Assembly: GCF_001507435.1 (NCBI RefSeq)
Contig: NZ_LMWH01000059.1
Coordinates: 62,001-126,000, forward strand
Origin: Streptomyces sp. NRRL F-5122
GTDB lineage: Bacteria; Actinomycetota; Actinomycetes; Streptomycetales; Streptomycetaceae
Reading direction: 5' to 3'
Length of the DNA stretch: 64,000 bases
Shown: one piece after another, positions 56,115 to 64,000 of the stretch
Position numbering within the stretch: position 1 is the stretch's first letter
Layout of the letters: each line of letters begins with the position of its first letter
Made by a program: the position numbers and the translations under genes
Notes under the pieces: model-generated
Told to the model about the DNA's origin: nothing
Database searches by the model: none
The model's input: the letters and a program-made list of their open reading frames with translations, nothing else

Positions 56115-57704
56115 GTGTCATCAGCGACCTCCGCTGCCGCCGCCCCCGACACCGTCCTGGTCGTCGACTTCGGCGCGCAGTACGCCCAGCTCATCGCCCG
56201 TCGCGTCCGTGAGGCCCGGGTCTACAGCGAGATCGTCCCGAGCACCATGCCGGTCGAGGAGATGCTCGCGAAGAACCCGGCGGCGATCATCCTCTCCGGC
56301 GGTCCCTCGTCCGTCTACGAGGAGGGCGCCCCGACCGTCGACCGCGCTCTCTTCGAGGCGGGTGTCCCCGTCTTCGGCATGTGCTACGGCTTCCAGCTGA
56401 TGGCCCAGGCCCTCGGCGGCACGGTGGACAACACCGGAGCGCGCGAGTACGGCCGTACGGCTCTGGCCGTGTCGCGTCCCTCCTCGACCCTCTTCGAGGG
56501 CACTCCGGCAGAGCAGTCCGTGTGGATGTCCCACGGGGACGCCTGTTCCGCCGCCCCCGAGGGCTTCACGGTCTCGGCGTCCACGGACGTCGTGCCGGTC
56601 GCCGCCTTCGAGAACGACGACAAGAAGCTGTACGGCGTCCAGTACCACCCCGAGGTCATGCACTCCACGCACGGCCAGCAGGTGCTGGAGCACTTCCTCT
56701 ACCGCGGCGCGGGCCTGACCCCCACCTGGACCACGGGCAACGTGATCGAGGAGCAGGTCGAGGCGATCCGCGAGCAGGTCGGCACCAAGCGGGCCATCTG
56801 CGGGCTCTCCGGCGGCGTGGACTCCGCCGTCGCCGCCGCCCTGGTGCAGAAGGCCATCGGCTCCCAGCTGACCTGCGTCTACGTCGACCACGGCCTGATG
56901 CGCAAGGGTGAGACCGAGCAGGTCGAGAAGGACTTCGTGGCCGCCACCGGCGTCCAGCTGAAGGTCGTCGACGCCGAGGATCGGTTCCTCACCGCGCTCA
57001 AGGGCGTCTCCGACCCCGAGGAGAAGCGCAAGATCATCGGCCGGGAGTTCATCCGCGTCTTCGAGCAGGCCCAGGCGGAGATCATCGCCGAGGCCGGCGA
57101 GAGCGGGGAGCCGGTCGAGTTCCTCGTCCAGGGCACGCTGTACCCGGACGTGGTCGAGTCCGGCGGCGGCACCGGGACGGCCAACATCAAGTCCCACCAC
57201 AACGTGGGCGGCCTCCCCGAGGACCTCGAGTTCCAGCTGATCGAGCCGCTGCGCAAGCTGTTCAAGGACGAGGTCCGCATGGTCGGCCAGGAGCTCGGCC
57301 TGCCGGAGGAGATCGTCCAGCGCCAGCCCTTCCCGGGCCCCGGCCTCGGGATCCGCATCGTGGGCGAGGTGACCAAGGAGCGTCTCGACCTGCTGCGCGA
57401 GGCCGACGCCATCGCGCGCGAGGAGCTGACGGCGGCCGGCCTCGACCGCGAGATCTGGCAGTGCCCGGTGGTTCTGCTCGCCGATGTGCGCAGTGTCGGC
57501 GTCCAGGGTGACGGCCGGACCTACGGTCACCCGATCGTGCTACGGCCGGTCTCGTCCGAGGACGCCATGACCGCCGACTGGTCGCGGCTTCCGTACGACG
57601 TGCTCGGGAAGATCTCCACCCGGATCACCAACGAGGTCCGCGACGTCAACCGCGTCGTCCTCGACGTGACCTCGAAGCCGCCGGGGACCATCGAGTGGGA
57701 GTGA
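56115..57704 (+). CDS. guaA: GMP synthase (glutamine-hydrolysing)
   Basis: A 529-residue enzyme aminating XMP to GMP. The glutaminase domain (about 12–205) has GMCYGFQ (Cys90) and YHPEV (His178, Glu180). The ATP-pyrophosphatase domain has the P-loop SGGVDS (232–237). The C-terminal dimerisation domain ends KPPGTIEWE, as in all GuaA. The GTG at 56115 has GGAAGG eight bases upstream. The stop codon lies inside a terminator palindrome shared with the next gene. Confidence 0.97.
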   Translation: MSSATSAAAAPDTVLVVDFGAQYAQLIARRVREARVYSEIVPSTMPVEEMLAKNPAAIILSGGPSSVYEEGAPTVDRALFEAGVPVFGMCYGFQLMAQALGGTVDNTGAREYGRTALAVSRPSSTLFEGTPAEQSVWMSHGDACSAAPEGFTVSASTDVVPVAAFENDDKKLYGVQYHPEVMHSTHGQQVLEHFLYRGAGLTPTWTTGNVIEEQVEAIREQVGTKRAICGLSGGVDSAVAAALVQKAIGSQLTCVYVDHGLMRKGETEQVEKDFVAATGVQLKVVDAEDRFLTALKGVSDPEEKRKIIGREFIRVFEQAQAEIIAEAGESGEPVEFLVQGTLYPDVVESGGGTGTANIKSHHNVGGLPEDLEFQLIEPLRKLFKDEVRMVGQELGLPEEIVQRQPFPGPGLGIRIVGEVTKERLDLLREADAIAREELTAAGLDREIWQCPVVLLADVRSVGVQGDGRTYGHPIVLRPVSSEDAMTADWSRLPYDVLGKISTRITNEVRDVNRVVLDVTSKPPGTIEWE

Positions 57705-57725
57705 CCCGGGAGACCTCCCGGGTCA
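57702..57725. terminator. Shared terminator containing both stop codons
   Basis: TGACCCGGGA-GACC-TCCCGGGTCA: a perfect 10-base stem with a 4-base loop. The first TGA is the guaA stop and the last TCA is the stop of the converging PPOX-like gene. Confidence 0.8.
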
Positions 57726-58217
57726 GGTCCGCCTGAGAGTGCGCACCGGCTCTCCGGGCTTCCAGATCTCGACGACCAGACAGGTGTCGTCCTCGACGTG
57801 GGTCCTCACGACCTCCGTCAGTTCGGTGCGGAAGAGGTGGAACGGCTCCGGCGGTTCCGCCTCTTTCACATACCCGGCCTTCGTCCCCGGGTCCGTCACC
57901 TCGATCGCCCGGCCGCCGATGCGTACATCGCCGCCGCCCATCCCGGTGCCCGGCCCCGGGTTGGCCTGGAGCGCGAAACGCGGGTCGCGGCGCAGGTCGA
58001 GCGCCTTGAGCGAGTCCGGCATCATGCCGAGCCACAGTTCGCCGTCCAGGAAGCGGACCTCGAGACCGGTGGTGCGCGGCGAGCCGTCCTTGCGCAGGGT
58101 CGCGAGGACGTGATGGGTGAACGCGCCGAACCGGTCCTCGACGGTCCTGGCGAGGGTCGGCGCAGCGGTGACGAAAACGGACCAGTTCACGGGGGGCGTT
58201 GGGCTCTCGGTGCTCAT
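57723..58217 (-). CDS. Pyridoxamine-5'-phosphate-oxidase-like (split-barrel) flavin/F420 protein
   Basis: A 164-residue split-barrel protein. HHVLATLRKDGSPRTTGLEV and GELWLGMMPDSLKALDLRRDP (residues about 56–76) are typical of PPOX/F420-binding proteins. WKPGEPVRTLRR ends it. The cofactor (FMN or F420) and substrate cannot be chosen from sequence. The ATG at 58217 opens the coding frame. It converges on guaA and diverges from the aldolase. Confidence 0.85.
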   Translation of the reverse strand: MSTESPTPPVNWSVFVTAAPTLARTVEDRFGAFTHHVLATLRKDGSPRTTGLEVRFLDGELWLGMMPDSLKALDLRRDPRFALQANPGPGTGMGGGDVRIGGRAIEVTDPGTKAGYVKEAEPPEPFHLFRTELTEVVRTHVEDDTCLVVEIWKPGEPVRTLRRT

Positions 58218-58413
58218 GGGACCGACTCTGCCGCGCATACCCGACAGCTTCTGTCCGGTATGAGGAACGATTCGCCCTCCACCCGGCGCTCGGCGCGGGC
58301 CGTGCCCCCACCGCGCGTAACGGTTGCGCACTCTCTTCACCGAACGACTCTGTTCTCCTGCGACGACCGACGGTAACTTCCGCTGCGTACAGGAACCCAG
58401 TGCTGGAGGACAC

Positions 58414-59208
58414 ATGCACGGGCCCACCCCCCCGCTGCCCCTGCCCACCGACCGGTTGCAGTTCGCCATGCCGCCGATGCACGAGTCGTCGGACGACGAG
58501 CGGCAGCACCGCAAGGAGCGGCTGGCCGGAGCGCTGCGGCTCTTCGGGCGACTCGGCTTCGAGGACGGCGTCTCCGGGCACATCACCGCACGGGATCCCG
58601 AGTTCACCGACTGCTTCTGGGTGAACCCGTTCGGCATGCCCTTCCGGCACGTCACCGTGAGCGATCTGGTGCTCGCCAACCAGGACGGGCAGGTGATCGA
58701 GGGCCGGTACCACGTGAACCAGGCGGCGTTCACGGTGCACGCCCAGGTCCACGCCGCCCGCCCGGACGTCGTCGCGGTCGCGCACTGCCATTCCGTGCAC
58801 GGACGGGCCCTCGCCGCGCTCGGTGATCTCCTGGACCCCATCACCCAGGAGTCCTGTGCCTTCTACGAGGACCACGCGGTGTACGACGCCTACACGGGCG
58901 TCGCCGTGGACGCCGAGGAGGGCCGCCGGATCGCGACCGCCCTGGACACCCGCAAGGCGCTCGTCCTGCGCAACCACGGGCTGCTGACCGTGGGGGACTC
59001 GGTGGACGCGGCCGCCTGGTGGTTCATGTCGATGGAGCGCTCGTGCCAGGTACAGCTGACCGCGAAGGCGGCCGGACGGCCCGTGCTGATCGAGCACCGG
59101 CAGGCGGTGGCGACCCGGGAGCAGCTCGGCGGTGATCTGGTGGCCTGGATCAACTACCAGCCGCTGTGGCAGGACATCAGCCGGAGCGAACCGGATCTGC
59201 TCAGCTGA
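58414..59208 (+). CDS. Class II aldolase/adducin-family protein
   Basis: A 264-residue protein of the fuculose-1-phosphate aldolase/adducin family. GFEDGVSGHITAR (49–61) forms the phosphate-binding start. The zinc ligands are His124 and His126 (AHCHS) and His188 (RNHGLLT). Glu or Asp near FYEDH (150–154) may be catalytic. The substrate is unknown; these proteins include aldolases, epimerases and decarboxylases. GGAGG lies six bases before the ATG. A hairpin follows the stop. Confidence 0.88.
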   Translation: MHGPTPPLPLPTDRLQFAMPPMHESSDDERQHRKERLAGALRLFGRLGFEDGVSGHITARDPEFTDCFWVNPFGMPFRHVTVSDLVLANQDGQVIEGRYHVNQAAFTVHAQVHAARPDVVAVAHCHSVHGRALAALGDLLDPITQESCAFYEDHAVYDAYTGVAVDAEEGRRIATALDTRKALVLRNHGLLTVGDSVDAAAWWFMSMERSCQVQLTAKAAGRPVLIEHRQAVATREQLGGDLVAWINYQPLWQDISRSEPDLLS

Positions 59209-59220
59209 CGGCCGCGCCGG

Positions 59221-59251
59221 CCGGAACCCGCCCGGCCCGTGCGGGTTCCGG
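59221..59251 (+). terminator. Terminator after the class II aldolase gene
   Basis: A perfect 11-base stem (CCGGAACCCGC and complement) with a 9-base loop, 12 bases after the stop. Confidence 0.75.
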
Positions 59252-59376
59252 AGCCGCGCCGGCGCTCGCGTCCCGGCGCGATCCGCACCGGGTGGACGCC
59301 GGCGACCGGCCCCCGTCGTGCCGGACGGTCGGGGTCCTGCGGAATACTCGCAGCCGGGTCGACGGCGTTTTCGACC

Positions 59377-59418
59377 CCGGTCAACCCGGAAATTCGTTCT
59401 TTCACCCGGGCTGACCGG
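59377..59418. promoter_or_regulatory. Inverted repeat upstream of the 429-aa membrane protein gene
   Basis: CCGGTCAACCCGG and CCGGGCTGACCGG pair over 13 bases with one mismatch around a 16-base AT-richer centre (AAATTCGTTCTTTCA). It may be an operator or a structured leader. No gene is evident in the rest of 59209–59525. Confidence 0.4.
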
Positions 59419-59525
59419 ACCTGGCGGACGCGGGGCGTGTTCCGTACGGCACAATTCGCTGTCGTCGCACGTCAGTTGTCACGGGTGCGACTTGGTGATC
59501 CGGCGCGGGGAAGGCGGCAGCGGGC

Positions 59526-60815
59526 GTGGCGGTGCAGGAGGCTAGGCAGGGCGCGGGACGCGGCAGCGGCCGGGACGCCCACGAGGGTGGCTGCACCTGC
59601 GGGGACTGCCCGCACGGCGTGCGCGAGGGGCACCGGCGCGCGGTCGCCGAGTTCCTGGCGAAGCGCGAGGAGTTCGCGTCCGGGCGAGGACTGCCCTCGG
59701 CCGTCGCGCACTCCGCGTCCGCCTCCCGCCAGTGGGTGTCCGACGAACTGACCCAGTCCGCGGACCTCGTCGCCGAACGCAGCCGGGCCGACGGTGAGGC
59801 CTGGCTGGGCCGGTTGTGGCGGCGTACGGCGACCTGGGTGTGGGCCGTGACGGGCTTCCTGCTGCTGGCCCAGGCACTGACGGCGATCGGCGCGGGGTGG
59901 ACCGCAGCGCGGACGGCGGGGCTGATCGCGGCCTTGCTGGTGGGTGCCGCGCTGACCGCCGCCGGGTATCTGCACCAGGCGCGCGGCGGCGCGCTCGCCC
60001 CCGTCGTCGGAGAGGACAACCGGCTGTCGACCTCCCGCGCGGTGGCGGCGAGTTGGGTGCTGTTCGTGGTGTACGCGGTGCTGATGCTGGCCGGCGAGCT
60101 GGCGATGGCCTCCGCGCACGACAGGCGGGACGCGCTGATCGCCGGTCTCGACCTCGCGCGCGGAGCGGGTGCGGTGACCGTGGTCGCGGTCGTGTGCGGC
60201 ATCGCGGTCCTGGCGCGTCGGGTGGTCGGGCTGCGGGTCCTCGGCCAGCGCCTGCAGAAGGTGCGTGCCGACCGGCCGAGGGCGGCCGACCTGCTGACGG
60301 ACGATTCGGGGCGCGGCAGCTTCGCGGACACGCAGTACGTCGTGATCAACGCGGTCGCCCTGGTCTTCGCTGCGGTGCGGCTGGCCCGACGCCCCGACCA
60401 GCTCCCCGACCTGCCCTGGGGCCTCGCCCTGCTGGTCCTGGTCTCGGCGGCCACCTACTTCGCCGGGAAGTTCGCGGAGGGCGGCCGTCCGGTGGTTCTC
60501 TCCGTGGTCCGGGCGCGGGAGGCGGGCGATCTGGACGCCCCGATCCGCACCGGAGACGACATCGAGATCCGCGGTGCCGGTTTCGTGCCGCCCGGCGCCC
60601 AGTCGGCGGATCGTCTGTCCCGGATGGTGGTCCGTATAGGAGCGGTCCACGTCCACGTCCCGCTGGTCCCGGTCGTCGGCGGCTTCAGCAATCCGACGGA
60701 CTCGCTCCTCACGGTCCCCGTACCCGCGGACGTCGAGCCGGGAAGGGTGGAGGTACAGGTGGTGACCGCCGCGGGAGTGGAGACCAACCGGGTGGCCGTC
60801 GATGTGACGGAATGA
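59526..60815 (+). CDS. Multi-spanning membrane protein with N-terminal Cys motif and C-terminal beta domain
   Basis: A 429-residue protein I cannot name. The N terminus has GGCTCGDCPHG (Cys23, 25, 28), a possible metal site. A helical region to about 95 follows. There are five or so transmembrane helices between about 100 and 320 (ATWVWAVTGFLLLAQAL, LIAALLVGAALTAAGYL, SWVLFVVYAVLMLAGEL, a Val/Ala-rich one near 220, and WGLALLVLVSAATYFAG). The C-terminal 100 residues (DIEIRGAGFVPPGA, then VVRIGAVHVHVPLVPVV) look like an IPT/TIG-type beta sandwich. GTG start. No neighbour suggests a role. Confidence 0.75.
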   Translation: MAVQEARQGAGRGSGRDAHEGGCTCGDCPHGVREGHRRAVAEFLAKREEFASGRGLPSAVAHSASASRQWVSDELTQSADLVAERSRADGEAWLGRLWRRTATWVWAVTGFLLLAQALTAIGAGWTAARTAGLIAALLVGAALTAAGYLHQARGGALAPVVGEDNRLSTSRAVAASWVLFVVYAVLMLAGELAMASAHDRRDALIAGLDLARGAGAVTVVAVVCGIAVLARRVVGLRVLGQRLQKVRADRPRAADLLTDDSGRGSFADTQYVVINAVALVFAAVRLARRPDQLPDLPWGLALLVLVSAATYFAGKFAEGGRPVVLSVVRAREAGDLDAPIRTGDDIEIRGAGFVPPGAQSADRLSRMVVRIGAVHVHVPLVPVVGGFSNPTDSLLTVPVPADVEPGRVEVQVVTAAGVETNRVAVDVTE

Positions 60816-60976
60816 CCCCGCCCGCCGCCGGGAGACCCGCGCCCCGGGCATCGGGGCTTCGACGCGTACCCGTCAACGGGGCGAAAAAGACGCGTAGCGG
60901 TTGAGCGGGAGCCGACTTTCGTACGTATGGTCTGTTGAGGGGTCAACGGCATGGCGGGCGAGAGGCGGCGCACAGG

Positions 60977-61507
60977 ATGGCTCACGGTATTCGTACGGAC
61001 TCCCACACCTCTTATCTCAACGACAGCCGTGACTGGCGGGACACCGCCACGCGGTACGCACTGCTCCCCTTGCGCATCTTCCTCGGGATCACCTTCATCT
61101 ACGCGGGTGTCGACAAGCTCACCAACAGCGCCTTCATGCACGCCTCCGGCTCCGGTTCGATAGGTGACCTGATGCGCAGCGTGCGTGACTCGTCGGCGAT
61201 CCCGGCCCTGGTCGACATGGCGCTGAAGAACCCCGTGGGCTTCGGCTACGCCATCGCCTTCGGTGAACTCGCCGTCGGCATCGGCATGCTCATCGGTCTG
61301 CTGAGCCGGCTCGCCGCCTTCGGCGGTGCGCTCATCTCGCTGAGCCTCTGGCTGACCGTGAGCTGGGCGTCCACTCCGTACTACTACGGCAACGACCTGG
61401 CCTACCTGATGGCCTGGCTCCCGCTGGTCCTCGCCGGCGCCCCGGTGCTCTCCCTGGACGCCGCCATCCGCGCCCGGCGCCGGCGGCGCTCGGGCGAGTA
61501 CCGCTAG
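60977..61507 (+). CDS. DoxX-family membrane protein
   Basis: A 176-residue protein with four predicted helices. LPLRIFLGITFIYAGVDKL (about 31–49) is the DoxX opening. GFGYAIAFGELAVGIGMLIG, AFGGALISLSLWLTVSW and LAYLMAWLPLVLAGAPVLS follow. DoxX proteins associate with thiol or quinone oxidation at the membrane. ATG 60977 was preferred since upstream codons in frame lack a ribosome site, although its own site (GAGAGG) is distant. Confidence 0.85.
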   Translation: MAHGIRTDSHTSYLNDSRDWRDTATRYALLPLRIFLGITFIYAGVDKLTNSAFMHASGSGSIGDLMRSVRDSSAIPALVDMALKNPVGFGYAIAFGELAVGIGMLIGLLSRLAAFGGALISLSLWLTVSWASTPYYYGNDLAYLMAWLPLVLAGAPVLSLDAAIRARRRRRSGEYR

Positions 61508-61529
61508 GGCCTCGACGAACGCTCCCGGT

Positions 61530-61772
61530 CTACGGCGCCGCGGCGCCGCCACGTCCGGTGAGCGGTTTTGTGCGGCCCGAGCGTCCCCTGCGGATCGCCC
61601 GGGCCGCGAGGCCTGTCACGGCCGCGAGGCAGAGGCCGCCGCAGACCATCGGGATGATCGCGAACCACGGCGTTGCCCAGGCCCCGTTCGCGGCGCCCAG
61701 GTAGACGACACCCGCGGCGGTCAGGACGGCGCCGGCGATCAGTCGGCCGGGCTGGAACTCATGACGCAGCAC
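61530..61772 (-). CDS. Small two-helix membrane protein overlapping the PspC gene
   Basis: An 80-residue protein with two helices (about 11–31 and 35–57) and a basic C terminus. Its ATG lies inside the last 14 bases of the upstream PspC-domain gene, so translation is coupled. Function unknown; a partner of the PspC protein is likely from position. Confidence 0.75.
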   Translation of the reverse strand: MLRHEFQPGRLIAGAVLTAAGVVYLGAANGAWATPWFAIIPMVCGGLCLAAVTGLAARAIRRGRSGRTKPLTGRGGAAAP

Positions 61773-63117
61773 GGGTCACCTCCACCTGTCCCACGCCGAC
61801 CTCGAGTCCGAGGTTCAGCGTGCCCCTGCTCCTCGTGCCCGGCGCGGGGGAGAGCGTCAGCTGTTCATGCCGGTCGGGCTGCACATCCACGTCCTTCTGG
61901 GAGTCACCGGGCAACTGGACGTCTCCGAGACCGGCGTCGATCCTCAGCTCGACCGTGACGTCCTTCGGGACCACCACCTCGAGCCGGCCCGCTCCCACCT
62001 CGGCATGGGTCGTCACCGTCCGGCCCGGGGCGAGGTCCAGACGGCTGAGGTCCAAGGTGCCGACACCGGTGCCCAGATCGTAGGTCTCCCGGACGGCCGC
62101 CGCCGAGGTCGGTGCCCAGGTCGTGCGGGTCCAGTGCGTGGTGATGTCCTTCGGCAGGGCCACCGAGGCGGCGAGCAGCCCCGCCGTGAGGACGGCGAGG
62201 AAGAGGGAACCGGCCCCCGTACGGCCCAGGAACGAGCTGAGCGCGATGCCCGCCCCCAGTGTCAGGAGCGCACTGGCCAGGCCCGTCTGCAGACTGGTGC
62301 CGAGCGTCCGGTCGTCCCAGCTCAGGCCGGTGCCGAGAGCGCCCGCGAGCAGGGCGAACAAGAACGTCCAGCCGCCGATCCAGCGCGGCCCCCGTGATCT
62401 GGGCGGAGCCATGGCCCGTGCCCGCTGCCCGTACGACGGGCGGTCGGCGCCGACGGCCGCGGCCGCGTGGACCGGAGTGTCGCTGGGTCCCCACAGATAG
62501 CCGGTACCGCCCACATGGGTGCCGTCCTTGACGATGGGATCGCGCCACCAGGAGGGACGGGCGTCGGGCACGGGGGGCGCCGTCGCCTCCGGCGGCGCGT
62601 CGGCCACCGCCTGCGCGGCGAGCGGGTCGGGATCGGGGGCGCCGCGCTGTCGCGACCAGAACCCCGCGCCGGCCAGGAGCAGCGACAGGATGGCGGCGAA
62701 CGTCAGTACCCCGCCGTTCCTGAGCATCGACAGGAAAACCCCGCAGCCCACCAGGGCGAAGAGGATCGCGGCCAGGCCCTGTCCGTCGACGCGGCCGGTC
62801 AGCAGCTTGCGGATCTCGTTCTCCTCCTCGTCGTCGTAGGGGACGAGGAGCCATACGAAGCCGTAGAAGATCAGACCGAGGCCCCCGGTCGCGGAGAGCA
62901 CCGCGAGCACGATCCGGAAGATCACCGGGTCCATGTCGCACTGCCGGCCGAGACCTGCGCAGACGCCTCCGAGCATCTTGTGCCGCCGGTCACGCCGGAA
63001 GCGCCCGACGTCCCGGACGGGGTCCGGGCCCTCGGGCGCGCGCGGTTCCTCTTCCGCGGCGGGGCCGTGCTCCGTGCCCGGCCTCCGTCCCGCTGCCGCG
63101 TGGTGCTGATCCGTCAT
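61759..63117 (-). CDS. PspC-domain membrane protein with C-terminal adhesin-like/LiaF-type domain
   Basis: A 452-residue protein. The PspC domain (about 38–100) contains KMLGGVCAGLGRQCDMDPVIFR and a helix to WLLVPYDD. Further helices are near 115–150 and in the middle (WTFLFALLAGALGTGL and following). The C-terminal 110 residues (GVGTLDLSRLDLAPG, VGAGRLEVVVPKDVTVEL) form the repeat-strand domain common to LiaF-like and DUF4097 proteins, which sense envelope stress. ATG 63117 was chosen since upstream codons lack coding bias. It diverges from a second PspC gene. Confidence 0.85.
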   Translation of the reverse strand: MTDQHHAAAGRRPGTEHGPAAEEEPRAPEGPDPVRDVGRFRRDRRHKMLGGVCAGLGRQCDMDPVIFRIVLAVLSATGGLGLIFYGFVWLLVPYDDEEENEIRKLLTGRVDGQGLAAILFALVGCGVFLSMLRNGGVLTFAAILSLLLAGAGFWSRQRGAPDPDPLAAQAVADAPPEATAPPVPDARPSWWRDPIVKDGTHVGGTGYLWGPSDTPVHAAAAVGADRPSYGQRARAMAPPRSRGPRWIGGWTFLFALLAGALGTGLSWDDRTLGTSLQTGLASALLTLGAGIALSSFLGRTGAGSLFLAVLTAGLLAASVALPKDITTHWTRTTWAPTSAAAVRETYDLGTGVGTLDLSRLDLAPGRTVTTHAEVGAGRLEVVVPKDVTVELRIDAGLGDVQLPGDSQKDVDVQPDRHEQLTLSPAPGTRSRGTLNLGLEVGVGQVEVTRAAS

Positions 63118-63354
63118 ACGTCCATGGTCTCCGGCGCGGCGGCCCGGCGGCAGTCCGTACGACCCTGGCCGAACCCTGAAATCTGCCCGACAGCCGTCGG
63201 GGGAGGCGACCCCCGGATCGGCGGACGGGACGTCCGTGGGGGGGCGCCGCCGGATCACCGGGGCGTGCCCGGCGCCCGGGGAAGGTGAAGTTCAGGGGTG
63301 TCTAAGGGGCCGACCCTGATGTACCGATGGGCCGGTCGTGTGACCATCGATGGC

Positions 63355-64000
63355 ATGCCGGACGCCGCAGCAGTGCTCCCCGACGACCCGCGGCCGCCGC
63401 GCAAGCTCTACCGCAGCAGCGACGGACGCTGGCTCGGGGGCGTGGCGCGGGGGCTCGCCGGGCACTTGGGGCTGCCCGTGATCTGGGTGCGTCTGGTGTT
63501 CGTCGGCCTGATGACGGCGGACGGACTCGGCGCGTTGTTGTACGCCGCGTTCTGGTTCTTCGTCCCGCTCGGTGTCGGCGGCGTCGACGACCGGCGCTCC
63601 CCGTCCCTGGTCGGCACCGAGACCTCGCCCGACGGCCGGCGCAGACTGGTCGCCCGCAAGCCCGACCGGGGCCAGATCGTCGCCCTGCTGCTCATGGTCG
63701 TCGTGGCGCTGACCTTCGTCGGCAGCGTGAACCTCGGCGGCGGGGCCAAGGCCTACCTCATCCCGGCCGTCCTAGTCGCCGCGGGTGTCGCCCTGGTCTG
63801 GCGCCAGGCGGACAACGCGCGGCGGGCGCGCTGGATGGAGGTCGGCAGCCGCCGGCGCACACTTACGCTGCTGCGCGCCGCGGCCGGGGTCCTGCTGGTG
63901 ACCGCGGGCGTCTCCGGCATCTTCGTGCTCCAGGGCTCGGCGGCCCACCTCGGTTCGGTCCTCCAGGCGGCGCTCGCGGTCCTCGTCGGCGTCACGCTGC
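63355..64000 (+). CDS. PspC-domain membrane protein, probably a sensor histidine kinase (cut by window end)
   Basis: The first 215 codons are present. A PspC domain (16–75) reads KLYRSSDGRWLGGVARGLA and WVRLVFVGL. Then come a basic loop and three more helices up to the edge (LLLMVVVALTFVGSV, AYLIPAVLVAAGVALVW, AAGVLLVTAGVSGIFVL). In Streptomyces such N termini belong to two-component sensor kinases whose catalytic part would lie beyond 64000; this is inferred. ATG 63355 was chosen. It diverges from the other PspC gene across 237 bases that probably hold a shared promoter. Confidence 0.75.
   Translation, partial: MPDAAAVLPDDPRPPRKLYRSSDGRWLGGVARGLAGHLGLPVIWVRLVFVGLMTADGLGALLYAAFWFFVPLGVGGVDDRRSPSLVGTETSPDGRRRLVARKPDRGQIVALLLMVVVALTFVGSVNLGGGAKAYLIPAVLVAAGVALVWRQADNARRARWMEVGSRRRTLTLLRAAAGVLLVTAGVSGIFVLQGSAAHLGSVLQAALAVLVGVTL

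Overview
The window is chromosomal DNA of a Streptomyces or very close relative. The evidence is very high G+C with strong G/C bias in third codon positions, frequent GTG starts, a whiD–bldM–shbA block of developmental regulators, two CIRCE elements before groES, and a gene order (rplM–rpsI–glmM … tsaE/tsaB/rimI/tsaD … groES–groEL … whiD–bldM–shbA–guaB–guaB3 … five Ser/Thr kinases … guaA) that matches what I remember of the S. coelicolor SCO4734–SCO4790 core region. I see no prophage, insertion sequence, CRISPR array, rRNA or tRNA gene.

Region by region. 1–3000 (minus strand): a cut membrane glycosyltransferase, a GH26-like glycoside hydrolase and a small membrane-anchored protein. 3.2–6.0 kb: rplM–rpsI with a clear sigma-70-type promoter, then glmM. 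6.0–12.98 kb: a decayed DUF389 fragment, coaA, glmS, acpS, nnr (NAD(P)HX repair) and alr, so GlcN-6-P/GlcN-1-P and D-Ala supply for peptidoglycan is concentrated here. 13–18.5 kb: a hydrolase, then the t6A tRNA-modification genes tsaE, tsaB and tsaD with rimI, interrupted by a possibly iron-regulated 60-residue protein and a membrane-anchored protein. 18.6–23.8 kb: a LytR-CpsA-Psr enzyme, a DGPF-protein/ECF42 sigma pair, a methyltransferase, and a lipoprotein deacetylase coupled to a 57-residue ORF. 23.8–26.1 kb: the HrcA/CIRCE-controlled groES–groEL1 locus. 26.2–29.6 kb: accessory enzymes and a LysR regulator.

29.8–38.3 kb is a developmental and purine block: whiD diverging from bldM, which has an exact sigma-BldN promoter, then shbA, guaB and guaB3. 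A nucleotide-sugar dehydrogenase homologue lacking its catalytic residues and glpD follow. 38.4–49.9 kb holds a serine hydrolase and five adjacent membrane Ser/Thr kinase genes. One is a pseudokinase, and all five end in related extracytoplasmic domains. 50.1–54.8 kb: a semialdehyde dehydrogenase, a GMC oxidoreductase, and a surface protein with an LAETG sortase signal.

54.8–57.7 kb: a long gap with a large hairpin, then a chorismate mutase preceded by an apparent Phe/Tyr attenuator (leaderless 23-residue leader peptide, pause hairpin, antiterminator and terminator), then guaA. 57.7–64 kb: a PPOX-like protein, a class II aldolase, membrane proteins, a DoxX protein, and two divergent PspC-domain genes, the last cut by the window end.

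The items I think most deserve a second look are the chorismate-mutase attenuator, the pseudokinase and shared sensor domains of the kinase array, the dehydrogenase lacking Glu/Lys/Cys, GuaB3 with His for Cys, and the iron-box-like site before the 60-residue protein.
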